A stretch of DNA of 64,000 nucleotides. Origin: Allofournierella sp. GTDB lineage: Bacteria > Bacillota > Clostridia > Oscillospirales > Ruminococcaceae. The stretch covers positions 57,846 through 121,845 of the forward strand of contig JAHHRU010000005.1 of assembly GCA_020025635.1 (NCBI GenBank), read 5' to 3'. Position 1 is the stretch's first letter, and every line of letters starts with the position of its first letter. Shown here piece by piece: positions 25,571-34,814 of the stretch. A program made the translations under genes and the position numbers. The notes under the pieces were generated by a model, which worked only from the letters and a program-made list of their open reading frames with translations, made no database searches and was not told the origin of the DNA.

Positions 25571-26791
25571 ATGGACAAAACATCTCGCAATTTTATTGTA
25601 GACAATCTCTTGTGCATGTCCGCTTATTGGATCTGCAGCGGCGCAATTATTTCAAGTCTTACCGAATACTATGGTTTTTCTCTTCCGATTTCCAATTTCA
25701 TCACCGGCCTGACCGCTACCCTGCCCATTTTGCAGCTGGCCGGCGGGCTTGCGTACGGCCGTGTTTCGAATCCGTTCCGGTTTCTGCGGCTCACCAATGG
25801 TCTGTGGCGTTTCTTTCTGCCGCTGGTATTCTTTTCGGTGCTGCTGCCCCACTGGGCCGGTGCACCGCTGATGGTCATTTCTTACCTGCTGGCTGTGGGT
25901 ATTTTTCAGTTTTCTGCCCCTTCTCAGACCACCTGGATGACCAGCTGCGTGGAAAAAATGAACCCGCCCAACTTTTACCCCGCCCGCGAGATCACCTTCA
26001 TGATCACATACACCATCCTTTATGCTGCCGCCAGCCTGATTTTGGACTGGGCAGACCGGACGGATTCTCACCAGCCCGGTTTTGTGCTGGTGGGCATTCT
26101 TTCTGCGATCATGCTTGGCAGCAGCCTTATGGTGCTTCGCCAGCTGCCGCCGCCTCCGTCCATGCCAAAGAAGTCCTCGTTCTTTTCTGCAATGGCCGAG
26201 CCTTTCCGCGACAAAAAGTTCCGCTGGGTCATGATCTCCAACATGGTCTGGTGCTTCTCTGGTATGTTCATCGGCGGTTTTGCTGCTCTTTACCAGGTGC
26301 GTGTGCTGCATGTAAGCTTTTTCCAGATCATGCTTTGGGCAACCGCGGCAAACCTGAGCCGCACCTTCTTTGTAAAGCCCATGACCAAGCTTTCCGAGCG
26401 GATCGGCTGGAAAAACGTGTCTGCTTTCTGTATGGGAATCTCCATCTTATCGGCTGTTACCTGGACCTTCACCACCCCCAAAAACAGTCTGTTCCTCTTC
26501 CCGATCGCCAACATCCTTTCCGCGATCCCCCTTGCCGGATTGGGCATCGGCTTTTTGAAAATGCAGGTCTACACCAGCCCCGAAGAATCCCGCAGCGTCT
26601 ATCTTTCCATGCTTTCGCTGCTGAACGGCATTGCTTCTCTGATCGGTTCCTTGTTCTGTTCCAGCATGATTCACGGTCTTGAGCTGATTTCCATCGAGGC
26701 TCTGCGCTGGGTTTTCCCCGTTGGCATTGCGATTGCACTGGTCGCCATTCTGCTTGTACTGCGAGTTCCTTATAAAGAAAAAGGAGCCTGA
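25571..26791 (+). CDS. Major facilitator superfamily transporter
   Basis: 406 residues with about twelve hydrophobic segments; starts MDKTSRNFIVDNLLCMSAYW, and a central cytoplasmic loop (PPPPSMPKKSS) separates the two halves. No substrate can be inferred. The start is fixed by GAGGAGG nine bases upstream. Single gene ending at a terminator. Confidence 0.83.
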   Translation: MDKTSRNFIVDNLLCMSAYWICSGAIISSLTEYYGFSLPISNFITGLTATLPILQLAGGLAYGRVSNPFRFLRLTNGLWRFFLPLVFFSVLLPHWAGAPLMVISYLLAVGIFQFSAPSQTTWMTSCVEKMNPPNFYPAREITFMITYTILYAAASLILDWADRTDSHQPGFVLVGILSAIMLGSSLMVLRQLPPPPSMPKKSSFFSAMAEPFRDKKFRWVMISNMVWCFSGMFIGGFAALYQVRVLHVSFFQIMLWATAANLSRTFFVKPMTKLSERIGWKNVSAFCMGISILSAVTWTFTTPKNSLFLFPIANILSAIPLAGLGIGFLKMQVYTSPEESRSVYLSMLSLLNGIASLIGSLFCSSMIHGLELISIEALRWVFPVGIAIALVAILLVLRVPYKEKGA

Positions 26792-26841
26792 TCTTCGATT
26801 TTTCTTTGCTTTTCGAACAAGTTCCTTCAAAAGCGTTCAAC

Positions 26842-26880
26842 CCCCGGAAAGGCAGCTGCCTTTCCGGGGACTTTTGCTTT
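26842..26880 (+). terminator. Terminator of the MFS gene
   Basis: Palindromic 14-bp stem (CCCCGGAAAGGCAG with its complement) followed by CTTTTGCTTTT. Confidence 0.8.
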
Positions 26881-26943
26881 TATCCGGCCGAAACATCCTT
26901 GAAGTTATGGCTTTTCTTTGGGCCCTTTAGAGCTTTTTGAAAG

Positions 26944-26981
26944 CAAAAATGAAGCCTGGCGCTTCCTTTGCACCAGGCTTC
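26944..26981 (-). terminator. Terminator of the sugar ABC operon
   Basis: GAAGCCTGG with CCAGGCTTC and a 13-base loop; A run on the plus side gives TTTTT on the minus strand. Confidence 0.8.
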
Positions 26982-27029
26982 AAAAAATTTGGGTTTCATT
27001 GCAAACGCAAGGGGGAATTCACATTCGCA

Positions 27030-27908
27030 TCAGCCCTTGATCGCGCCGCCGGTAACACCTGCGATGATCTTATCCGACAGGAACACATACAGCACGAAGG
27101 TGGGCGCAAACACGATCACCACCGCAGCGAACATTCCGCCATAATCGTTGGTGTACTGCATGCCCTTGACCATGTTGTACAGACCCACCGCAATGGGACG
27201 GATCTTGGATTTGCCCGCAAACAGCATGGACATGAAGAACTCGTTCCAAATGGTGATAAAGTTGAAAATGGTCACGGTGATGATACCGGGCTGTGCCAGA
27301 GGGAACATGATCTTCCAGAAGGTCTGGACCGGGGTACAGCCGTCAATGGAGGCAGCTTCCTCGAATGTGAACGACAAATTCTGGAAGAAGGACAGCATAA
27401 AGAAGATGGTGAACGGCACGTTCATTGCGATGTACAAAAAGATGATCAGGCTGCGGGTATTGGCCAGATGCATCCGGGTAATGATCGAGAACAGCGGCAT
27501 AACGATCATGATGACCGGGATGCCCAGTGCCGAAGCAAACATATTCTGAAGCAGCATATTGCCTTTAAACTTGAAGCGGGACAGTGAATACGCTGCGGGC
27601 GCCGCGATCAGGATGATCAGCGAGCAGGAAATTGCAGTGTAAAGCAGCGAGTTCATAAAGAAGATGCTTACCTTTTGCGATTTCCATGCGTTTGCATAGT
27701 TTTCAAAGTGGAAGCCGCTTGCAAACTTGAACAGCTCACCGCCCAGGATCTCTTTACTGGTGGACAGCGACGCCAGAATGACCCAGCCTACCAGAACCAC
27801 TGTGAACAGCACCCAAAGGATGCACAGCAGATAGCCCGGCAGAAGCGGCATTTCTTTCTTCAGGTTGAAAGGCTGACGAATCTTCGGCTCTTTATTTTTC
27901 TTTGCCAT
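27030..27908 (-). CDS. Carbohydrate ABC permease (MalG-like)
   Basis: 292 residues, six membrane helices after a basic N-terminus, with the EAA loop EEAASIDGCTPVQTFWKI at about 190-207. Belongs to the CUT1 class that imports oligosaccharides with the MalF-like partner encoded upstream. No ATPase gene follows, so a shared MsmK-type ATPase encoded elsewhere is expected. Confidence 0.9.
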   Translation of the reverse strand: MAKKNKEPKIRQPFNLKKEMPLLPGYLLCILWVLFTVVLVGWVILASLSTSKEILGGELFKFASGFHFENYANAWKSQKVSIFFMNSLLYTAISCSLIILIAAPAAYSLSRFKFKGNMLLQNMFASALGIPVIMIVMPLFSIITRMHLANTRSLIIFLYIAMNVPFTIFFMLSFFQNLSFTFEEAASIDGCTPVQTFWKIMFPLAQPGIITVTIFNFITIWNEFFMSMLFAGKSKIRPIAVGLYNMVKGMQYTNDYGGMFAAVVIVFAPTFVLYVFLSDKIIAGVTGGAIKG

Positions 27909-27923
27909 TTTCGTACGCCTCCC

Positions 27924-28865
27924 TTACAGTTCGATATCGTCGTTTTTGACGATAAAATTGGTTGCAGCAAAAACAATGATAACAATGGCGGCCATCATAA
28001 CACCGATTGCTGCGCCGATGCCGGAATTTCGAACAGCCTGGGCTGCATTGGAAGAACCAAACACCAGCTCATACATATAGTTCAGCGGCATAACAGTCTG
28101 GTTGGAAAGGTTCACCGGGTCAAACACCTGGCCCCAGATGAAGAAGCCCACGCTGGCCACGGTCCACATGACCAGATTGGTGCGGATGGAGCCGCGCAGC
28201 AAAGGCAGGGTGATGTAGAAGAATTTCTGGAACACATTTGCGCCTTCGATGGTGGCAGCTTCGTAGAAATCGGCACCGATCCGCTCGATACCGCTCATAA
28301 AGATCAGCATGTGATAGCCAACCATGCCAAAGCAGTAGGCGATCAGCATACTGCTGAACTTGTGAGCGGGGTCGGTCCAAAGAACATTGTTCAAGCCGAA
28401 CCAGCCGCGAATGGCATTCAGCAGACCGAAGCTTTCTTTGTTAAATGCGTAATACAGCCACATGGTACCCATTGCAACCGCGGAAACCAGGTTGGGCAGA
28501 TAGATCACGCTGCGGAAAAAGCTCTTGCCCCGCAGGCCGCTGGTAAGCACCACCGCATACAGCAGCGAAAGGACCATAACGCCCAGGCCGCCGAACAGCC
28601 ACAGCTTGCCAAGGTTTGTCATGGATGAGCGGAACAGGGTGTCGTTGAAGGCATCAATGTAGTTTGCGCCTCCGTTGAACACCCAGGAGGATACCGGATC
28701 CGAAACACCTTCCACCTTGAAAAAGCTCATCACAAAGGTGCGGATGGAAGGATACAGGAACACCAGCAAATACAGCAGCGTTGCGGGTGTGAGGAACATG
28801 ATCAGCATGGATTTGTTCTTTTTGCGCAGCGGGCTGCCTGATGTTTTGGTTTTTTGTTTTGCCAT
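27924..28865 (-). CDS. Carbohydrate ABC permease (MalF-like)
   Basis: 313 residues, six membrane helices, EAA loop YEAATIEGANVFQKFFYI near 210-227. The ATG at 28865 has GGAGG nine bases upstream; a 10-codon upstream extension lacks support. Second gene of the operon, 16 bp before the MalG-like gene. Confidence 0.9.
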   Translation of the reverse strand: MAKQKTKTSGSPLRKKNKSMLIMFLTPATLLYLLVFLYPSIRTFVMSFFKVEGVSDPVSSWVFNGGANYIDAFNDTLFRSSMTNLGKLWLFGGLGVMVLSLLYAVVLTSGLRGKSFFRSVIYLPNLVSAVAMGTMWLYYAFNKESFGLLNAIRGWFGLNNVLWTDPAHKFSSMLIAYCFGMVGYHMLIFMSGIERIGADFYEAATIEGANVFQKFFYITLPLLRGSIRTNLVMWTVASVGFFIWGQVFDPVNLSNQTVMPLNYMYELVFGSSNAAQAVRNSGIGAAIGVMMAAIVIIVFAATNFIVKNDDIEL

Positions 28866-28940
28866 AACAATCGGCCTCCAAATGTAATTTGACACTTTCT
28901 CTGCCTGGTTTCAGGCACAAAAAGCTCTTGAACGAAAAGA

Positions 28941-28967
28941 TGGGGCAGCGGTAAAACCGCCGCCCCA
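28941..28967 (-). terminator. Intercistronic hairpin after the binding-protein gene
   Basis: TGGGGC-GCGGT pairs with ACCGC-GCCCCA around a 4-base loop. Only a weak T tract follows, so it more likely stabilises or partly terminates the upstream mRNA, giving more binding protein than permease. Confidence 0.6.
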
Positions 28968-29006
28968 TTCGGTTTTCGGTTCGAATTTCAGCTTTCAGTA
29001 ATGTTA

Positions 29007-30326
29007 TCAGGACTTGCTGATCTTTGCAAACTCAGCTGCAAAGCCTGCTGCATCCAGCTTGCCGCCGATCAGGTTGGCCAGGTTGGTCTTGATGGCAGCA
29101 TTCACATTGGCATCGTTTTCCATATCAACGGCCCAGCTCAAACGCTGAGTGGTGTTGTCGATGCAGCCTTTTGCCTCAACCAGGGGCTCAGGCCACTTGG
29201 CGTTGTTGTCCATGGGAACGCCCAGGGTGTTGTCGGCCAGCTTCTGGTCCCATTCGCCGCTGGTCAGCCACTGCACCAGAGCGAAAGCAGCATTGGGATA
29301 CTTGGTATCCTTGTTGATGGCGAAGCACTGTGCGCCGAAGTTGTTGGACTCAGCACCGTCGCCGCCCTCAGCGATGTTGGGCAGAGCGAAGGAGCCCCAG
29401 CGGAAGCCTTCCTTGGTCTGGTTGCGGATCTCGTTGGGCAGCCAGGTGCCGTTCAGGTACATTGCAACAGACTCGTCTGCCACGTTACCCTGACCGTTGG
29501 GCCAGCTGTTGCCGGAAGCACGGGGGTCGATGTAACCCTTCTTGACCATGTCTTCGATGACCTGAGCGGTCTTCAGAACAGCCTCGTTGCCAAAATCGCC
29601 TGCGGCGACGGCCTTGGTAGTTTCAAAACCGGCAACACGGTCCATCATATAACCAAAGAATGCGGCCATGTAGGCATCATCCGTGGTCATGGGGATCACG
29701 CCGGCGCCCTTCAGAGCTTCACAGGCGGCCATGAACTCATCCCATGTGGTAGGAACAGCCTTGATGCCGGCCTTGTCGAAAGCATCCTTGTTGTACATCA
29801 CAACAAAGGTGGAGGGCTGGTAGGGAACGCTGTGCAGCTTGCCGCCGCCCAGTTCCTTGGCAACCTTGATCAGGTTCGCGTTCTGGTTGCCAGCCAGAGG
29901 AGAAGCATCGTACATATCCTGGATGTCCAGCAGGTAGTTTTTCCAGGTGATGTTCACACGCTCGATATCTTCGTCGAAAATATCAATGGTCTCGCCTGCA
30001 TCCAGTGCAGGCTGCAGGGTCTTGCGGGTATCACGGCCGCCCTGGAAGTTGATCTCAACTTCTACACCGGTCTCGTCGGTGAAAGCCTCGATCGCCTCTG
30101 CCAAAGTAGCGCCCTGAGGCTCTGTTTCAGACCACATGGGCCAATATACAAGCTTTGCGCCTTCTTCGATCTCACCGCCGGCCTTTGCAGGTTCAGAACC
30201 TGCGGCCTGGGAACCTGCGGCCTCAGAGCCTGCGGGTTCTGCATCCGAAGCGGGTTCGCTGCCGCAGCCAGCCAGCGTTGACAGTGCCATTACAAGCACC
30301 AAAGCAAGACTAAGAAACTTTTTCAT
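29007..30326 (-). CDS. Sugar-binding lipoprotein of ABC importer (CUT1)
   Basis: 439 residues. A lipoprotein signal peptide ends in LAGC with the lipidated Cys at residue 21, followed by a short Ala/Glu/Ser/Pro-rich linker. The solute-binding fold includes TWDEFMAACEALKGAG and DDAYMAAFFGYMMD. First gene of the operon; the binding protein is expected to be most abundant. Sugar specificity cannot be read. Confidence 0.92.
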   Translation of the reverse strand: MKKFLSLALVLVMALSTLAGCGSEPASDAEPAGSEAAGSQAAGSEPAKAGGEIEEGAKLVYWPMWSETEPQGATLAEAIEAFTDETGVEVEINFQGGRDTRKTLQPALDAGETIDIFDEDIERVNITWKNYLLDIQDMYDASPLAGNQNANLIKVAKELGGGKLHSVPYQPSTFVVMYNKDAFDKAGIKAVPTTWDEFMAACEALKGAGVIPMTTDDAYMAAFFGYMMDRVAGFETTKAVAAGDFGNEAVLKTAQVIEDMVKKGYIDPRASGNSWPNGQGNVADESVAMYLNGTWLPNEIRNQTKEGFRWGSFALPNIAEGGDGAESNNFGAQCFAINKDTKYPNAAFALVQWLTSGEWDQKLADNTLGVPMDNNAKWPEPLVEAKGCIDNTTQRLSWAVDMENDANVNAAIKTNLANLIGGKLDAAGFAAEFAKISKS

Positions 30327-30345
30327 ATGTAACCTCCTGTTTACT

Positions 30346-30371
30346 CTCGCAGCGAACCGAACTGCTGCGAG
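30346..30371 (-). promoter_or_regulatory. Inverted repeat just after the sugar operon start site
   Basis: CTCGCAGC and GCTGCGAG, a perfect 8-bp inverted repeat with a 10-bp spacer, between the -10 box and the ribosome-binding site. The position suits a repressor operator (for example of a LacI-type regulator) or a 5' mRNA stem. Confidence 0.55.
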
Positions 30372-30383
30372 TTCCTTGGCCTT

Positions 30384-30411
30384 ATTATAGCACTTTGAAG
30401 GGGTCGGACAA
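30384..30411 (-). promoter_or_regulatory. Promoter of the sugar ABC operon
   Basis: TTGTCC and TATAAT with a 16-bp spacer on the minus strand, with TGC ahead of the -10. Confidence 0.65.
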
Positions 30412-30753
30412 GGATTTTCTTGCGCTATTTTTTATGTATATTGCTTTTTCCGTTATTTTTAATATTTTCAATAAACATATTCATTGTTTTTATGCAAAAC
30501 GACATAAAATCATACTTTTTTCAATTTTTAAGCATTTTTGCTGGGTTCTTCTCTGGATGAATTTGCATTTTTATCATCTTTCTTTTTAATATATGCATTT
30601 TCAAATTTGTATTAAAGTTCTGTTTTTGTATCAAATTCCATAAATTCACACATTTTTTTATGATTGTTGACCCATTGAAACCTTTCATTTTTGAATTTCG
30701 TCCAAATCTGTGAAATCCTATCCAATCCAGAGGCTGATATCTTATGCAATTCG
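30412..30753. other. AT-rich intergenic stretch, no gene seen
   Basis: About 340 bp of strikingly AT-rich sequence (long T and A runs) in a GC-rich neighbourhood. Possible frames are short, lack ribosome-binding sites and show no recognisable protein. It may be upstream activating DNA for the sugar operon. Confidence 0.5.
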
Positions 30754-30807
30754 TAAAAAAAATGCAGCTCCTCTGCATTTTCATTCGAACACAAAGGAGC
30801 TGCATTT
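30754..30807 (-). terminator. Terminator of the dcw cluster
   Basis: AATGCAGCTCCT pairs with AGGAGCTGCATT; eight A on the plus strand give a strong T run on the minus strand just beyond the ftsQ stop. Confidence 0.85.
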
Positions 30808-30813
30808 GTATTT

Positions 30814-32172
30814 TTATTGGTTTTCGCCTGTGGGCTCACCGTTTTCCGGCTGCTGTGCGGGCGTCTGTTCTTCCTGGCCCTCAGCAGGAGCGTCTCCGCC
30901 CGGCTCGCCGGGCTGTGGCTCCTGCGGCTGAGGCTCAGTTGGTTCGGTCTGTGGTTCCGGCTGCGGCCCGGTCTGCGGAGCTTCCACAGTAAATTCCACC
31001 GGGTCGAAAGGGATGCGCACCACCTGATCATCCAGCTGGTGGGAAACATCCAAAACGCCCCTATCGCGGGGGCCGAGGAATTCTCCGCTTTCATTTTTGA
31101 CCAGCTTGGCCACTGCCCCAAGCTTGTATTCCAGGTTGTTGAAGGTTCCCAAAAGCACCTTGATGCGGTTTTGGTAAACAAAATAGGTTTCGTTTTCTTC
31201 CCGCAGATCAAGCACTGTCACGTCTTCCCGCAGGCCTTCGGTATCCAGAAGATCCATCAGCCGGCGCAGGTCGGCCAGCTTTGCCGCCGCAGCCTGCTGC
31301 TGCGCAAGCTGAGCATTCTTTGCGGCTTCTTCATCCAAGGTCCCGTCTTCTTTCAGCACCGGCTCTGCCTGCTGCGGCCGGATCGCCAGGAAGGTTCCCG
31401 GAACCGTGCTCTCTGCTTCCAGCCCGTAGATCACCGGAAGTCCTTCCGGGGCCTGTGCGGACTGCTCCATAATTTTAAGGCCGCGGCTGAGCACCAGCCA
31501 CCCGCCGGGCTGCCAGACACCCCAGCTTGCCTGTGCCGGCTCCACCTGCACCACAACCGTGGAAGGCAGGCTGCGCCGCACCCGGATGGTTTCCAGATAC
31601 GGAAGCATCCGGGACATGACCTCTTCCCGCTCTTTTGCCGAAAAGCGGAACATATTTTCTTCCATTGGAATGGCAAGTGCCCCCAGGATGGCATCCTCGG
31701 TGTAGATGCCGGTGTCGGCCGGCACCGTTTTATCCAGATTTTCCACCCGCATCGATTTTACCGTAAACAGCACCGTTACCGAAAGGATGGAACCTGCTGT
31801 AACCAGCAGCAGCGTGAGTATGATGGCCAGGATGCGGCGCCGGCGCCGGCGCCGGCGCAGTTCACCCCGGCTCACACGGCGGCGCTGGGCATTTTCGCTT
31901 TCCGGCCGGTTTTTTTTATTCCCTTTTTTCTTTTTTCCTTTGGGGTTTGGGGCACTGTCTTCCGGCCACTGCTCAAACAGCTCCTGCGCCGGGCGCTGGC
32001 GCACCGTTTTTGCTTCCATTTCGGGCCTGGGCCGCTTCTCCGGCTGTGCGGGATCTGCCGCAGGCCGCTCTCTGCGAGGGCGCACCGGATAAGGTTCGAT
32101 CTCCCGGCCGCGATAGCTGCCGTCAGCTTTACTGGTATTGAGCCGCCGTTTTTCCGGCTGCCTTTTGCTCAC
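30814..32172 (-). CDS. ftsQ: Cell division protein FtsQ/DivIB
   Basis: 452 residues. Long basic cytoplasmic N-terminus with a run of eight Arg just before a single membrane helix at about 110-132, then a POTRA-type domain (KSMRVENLDKTV...) and a beta region ending near residue 395. The last 55 residues are Pro/Glu/Gln-rich and disordered-looking, an unusual tail. FtsQ links early and late divisome proteins at the septum. The GTG at 32172 is preferred because AAGGGGG lies 9 bases upstream; a GTG three codons earlier overlaps it. Last gene of the cluster. Confidence 0.85.
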   Translation of the reverse strand: MSKRQPEKRRLNTSKADGSYRGREIEPYPVRPRRERPAADPAQPEKRPRPEMEAKTVRQRPAQELFEQWPEDSAPNPKGKKKKGNKKNRPESENAQRRRVSRGELRRRRRRRRILAIILTLLLVTAGSILSVTVLFTVKSMRVENLDKTVPADTGIYTEDAILGALAIPMEENMFRFSAKEREEVMSRMLPYLETIRVRRSLPSTVVVQVEPAQASWGVWQPGGWLVLSRGLKIMEQSAQAPEGLPVIYGLEAESTVPGTFLAIRPQQAEPVLKEDGTLDEEAAKNAQLAQQQAAAAKLADLRRLMDLLDTEGLREDVTVLDLREENETYFVYQNRIKVLLGTFNNLEYKLGAVAKLVKNESGEFLGPRDRGVLDVSHQLDDQVVRIPFDPVEFTVEAPQTGPQPEPQTEPTEPQPQEPQPGEPGGDAPAEGQEEQTPAQQPENGEPTGENQ

Positions 32173-32193
32173 GGCAAACACCCCCTTTGTTTT

Positions 32194-33309
32194 TTACTTC
32201 ATCAGATCGGACAGCTTCGCCCAGATCTTTTCAAGGCTTTCCGGCTCGGCCAGCGCATGGGCCATGCTGCCCATCACGGTCAGCTTTCCGGGCTCTGCCA
32301 GCAGTGCCTTCACCTCTTCCACCAGCCGCTCGCCGGTCAGGTCCTTTTCTTCCAGCACCACGGCAGCACCGGCCTTCTGCAGTTCCAGCGCATTGTAATA
32401 CTGGTGGTTTTCTGCCACATTGGGGCTGGGGATCAGAATGGATGCCCGCCCCATGACCTCAAGCTCTGCCAGGGTCAGCGCTCCGGCACGGCCGATGACC
32501 AGATCGGCTGCCGAAAGCAGCTCGGGCATATTGTCGATGTATTTCTGCACCCGCAGGCTTTCGTTGTATTCGAAGCCTTTTTCTTTTGCAAGGCGCTCAA
32601 AAAGCTCTACTCCACGGCTGCCGGTGGCGTGGATGTGCAGGATGTCCCTGCGTTCTTTCTGCTCCCAGGCGGCCAGATCCGAAACCACTTCATTGATCCT
32701 GCGCGCACCCAGGCTGCCGCCAAAGCTCAGGATCACCGTTCTGTCCCCCGCATTGATGCGGGCACGGGCGGCCTGACGGTCCTGCTGGAAAAGCTCCGGG
32801 CGGACCGGGTTTCCCACCACACTGGTTTTTTCGGGGCGGCCCAGCTTTTCCACGGCGGCAGGCACGGCGGCAAAGATCACATCCACATCCTTCGCCAGCA
32901 GCTTATTGGTAACCCCCGGGAAGGCATTCTGCTCGTGAATGGCGGTGCGGATGCCCATGTGGGCAGCGCAGCGCACCACCGGCCCGCTCACATATCCGCC
33001 GCAGCCGATCACCAGATCCGGTTTCACCTCACGCATCATCTTTTTGGCTCTTGGCCCGGAAAGCGCCAGATGCCACATGCATTCCACGTTCCGCAAAATG
33101 TTTTTTACACTCAGGCTGCGCTGAATCCCGTTTACCTCGATATGATGGAAGGGGTAGCCCGCCTTCTTCACCAGGTCAAACTCCATGCCGCCCTTTCTGC
33201 CCGCAAAATGGATCTCTGCCTGCGGGCAGTGCGCTTTGATTGCCCCTGCAATCGCAAGGGCCGGATTGATATGGCCGGCCGTTCCGCCGGCTGCGATCAA
33301 AACACGCAT
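32194..33309 (-). CDS. murG: UDP-GlcNAc:lipid I transferase
   Basis: 371 residues. Adds GlcNAc to lipid I to make lipid II on the inner membrane face. N-terminal GGTAGHINPA loop at about residues 7-16, HEQNAFPGVTNK, and the nucleotide-binding GRAGALTLAE in the C-terminal half. The start at 33309 follows an AGGAGG site; an eight-codon upstream extension is not needed. Confidence 0.96.
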   Translation of the reverse strand: MRVLIAAGGTAGHINPALAIAGAIKAHCPQAEIHFAGRKGGMEFDLVKKAGYPFHHIEVNGIQRSLSVKNILRNVECMWHLALSGPRAKKMMREVKPDLVIGCGGYVSGPVVRCAAHMGIRTAIHEQNAFPGVTNKLLAKDVDVIFAAVPAAVEKLGRPEKTSVVGNPVRPELFQQDRQAARARINAGDRTVILSFGGSLGARRINEVVSDLAAWEQKERRDILHIHATGSRGVELFERLAKEKGFEYNESLRVQKYIDNMPELLSAADLVIGRAGALTLAELEVMGRASILIPSPNVAENHQYYNALELQKAGAAVVLEEKDLTGERLVEEVKALLAEPGKLTVMGSMAHALAEPESLEKIWAKLSDLMK

Positions 33310-33336
33310 CGATTGTTTCCTCCTAAGGGTCACAGG

Positions 33337-34779
33337 TTAATACGGCGCCCAGATCGAAGCAGTGGTGTCTGCCGCTGCCTCCCGCTGTTTTTCTTCTTTG
33401 GCCTGGGCCTCTTCCTCTTTCAGCTCTGCCTGCCGTTTATTGCCGGCACGGCTGACGCTGAGCACCACGCCGATCTGGCCCAGCAGCATCAGCAGGCTGG
33501 TGCCGCCGGAAGAGAAAAACGGCAGGCTGATGCCGGTGTTGGGAATCAGGTTGGTAACCACGGCCACGTTGAACACGAACTGAAAGCCCACCTGTGCAAC
33601 GGTGCCGATCACCAGCAGGAAGCCAAAGCGATCCGGTGCACGAACCGCAATGAGAATTCCCTGCACAATGAGCAGAACGAACAGGAAGATGCAGAGCACT
33701 GCCCCCACAAAGCCCAATTCCTCGCACAGGATCGCAAAAATAAAGTCGTTGGGAGCCTCCGGCAGCCAGGCGTGTTTCTGCACACTGTTGCCGATGCCCA
33801 CACCGAACAGGCCGCCGGCGCCAATGGTATAAAGGCTCTGGCCGGTCTGGCGGGTGGAGTCCATCATATCCGAGAAGGGATGGAACCAGCCATACAGCCG
33901 TTCCTGCACATAACCGGGGCGCAGATAAAGCATGGCCGCCATTGCACCGGCTGCGCTCAAGGCCCCCGCCACAAAGTAAAACAGGCGGCAGCCGCCGGCA
34001 AACATGATGGATGCCGTGATGCAGCACATCAGAACCATTGCGCTGTGGTGCGGCTCAAGGAAAAGCAGCGCCAGAATGGGAAGCAGAAGGATGGCGGGCA
34101 GCAAAACACCTTCTTTGAAATTCCTGACCCGTTCCTTGTTTTTCGTAAACAGATCCGACATCAGCAAAATGACGGAAAATTTTGCGATCTCACTGACCTG
34201 AATGGTGGGCACATGCGGAAGATTGATCCAGCGCCTGCAGCCCTGAATGGGGTCCATGAACAAAACGACCACCAGCAAAATCAGCACGCCCACATACATC
34301 GGCCTTGAAAACTGCCGTAGCCAGTGGTAATCCATGCGGCTCACCGCCCACATGGCCGCAGTGCCGATCAGCGCAAAAAGCACCTGAGGCCGGATGAAGC
34401 GGTAGCTGTCGCGGTATTTGTAAAAGGCGGTTGCATAGCTTGCGCTGAACAGCATGATCAGCCCAAACACCAGCAGCACCGCCAGGGTTGCCACGAAACC
34501 GCCGCTTACCGGGCCGGGATCATGAACAAACATGGTAAAGTGCTCTTTTGGCACCCGCTCCCTGGGGTGCATGGGGCGGCGCTCTGAAACAGGGCGTGCC
34601 GGGGCCGGCCTTTCCTGCATCGGCCGCCTTTGAGCGGGCCGGTTGGGAACCGGCCTGCTGTGAGCAGAGCGGGCCGGTGCCGGGCGGGATGGGTTCCGTT
34701 TTCCGGAAGGCACCCCCGGTGCAGCCGTTCTGCCCGGGGCACGTTTTGCAGGAGCCCTGCGGGCCCTTGGTTCATTCAT
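33337..34779 (-). CDS. ftsW: Septal peptidoglycan polymerase FtsW (SEDS)
   Basis: 480 residues. The SEDS core with about ten membrane helices starts near residue 90; conserved features include RRWINLP, IQVSEIAKF, EPHHS and the closing NTGISLPFFSSGG. The first 80 residues form an unusual Arg/Pro-rich, strongly basic cytoplasmic extension. It polymerises lipid II together with the class B PBP encoded upstream. The start follows an AGGAGG site. In most Firmicutes murD separates mraY and ftsW; here they are adjacent. Confidence 0.93.
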   Translation of the reverse strand: MNEPRARRAPAKRAPGRTAAPGVPSGKRNPSRPAPARSAHSRPVPNRPAQRRPMQERPAPARPVSERRPMHPRERVPKEHFTMFVHDPGPVSGGFVATLAVLLVFGLIMLFSASYATAFYKYRDSYRFIRPQVLFALIGTAAMWAVSRMDYHWLRQFSRPMYVGVLILLVVVLFMDPIQGCRRWINLPHVPTIQVSEIAKFSVILLMSDLFTKNKERVRNFKEGVLLPAILLLPILALLFLEPHHSAMVLMCCITASIMFAGGCRLFYFVAGALSAAGAMAAMLYLRPGYVQERLYGWFHPFSDMMDSTRQTGQSLYTIGAGGLFGVGIGNSVQKHAWLPEAPNDFIFAILCEELGFVGAVLCIFLFVLLIVQGILIAVRAPDRFGFLLVIGTVAQVGFQFVFNVAVVTNLIPNTGISLPFFSSGGTSLLMLLGQIGVVLSVSRAGNKRQAELKEEEAQAKEEKQREAAADTTASIWAPY

Positions 34780-34814
34780 GGCCGCAGCCTCCTTTTTCTT
34801 TCAGAAATTTCATT

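Noticed and set aside
30817..34308. Plus-strand open frame of 1163 codons
   Set aside because: It runs antisense to ftsQ, murG and ftsW, which have clear motifs; the long frame arises from GC-rich codon bias.
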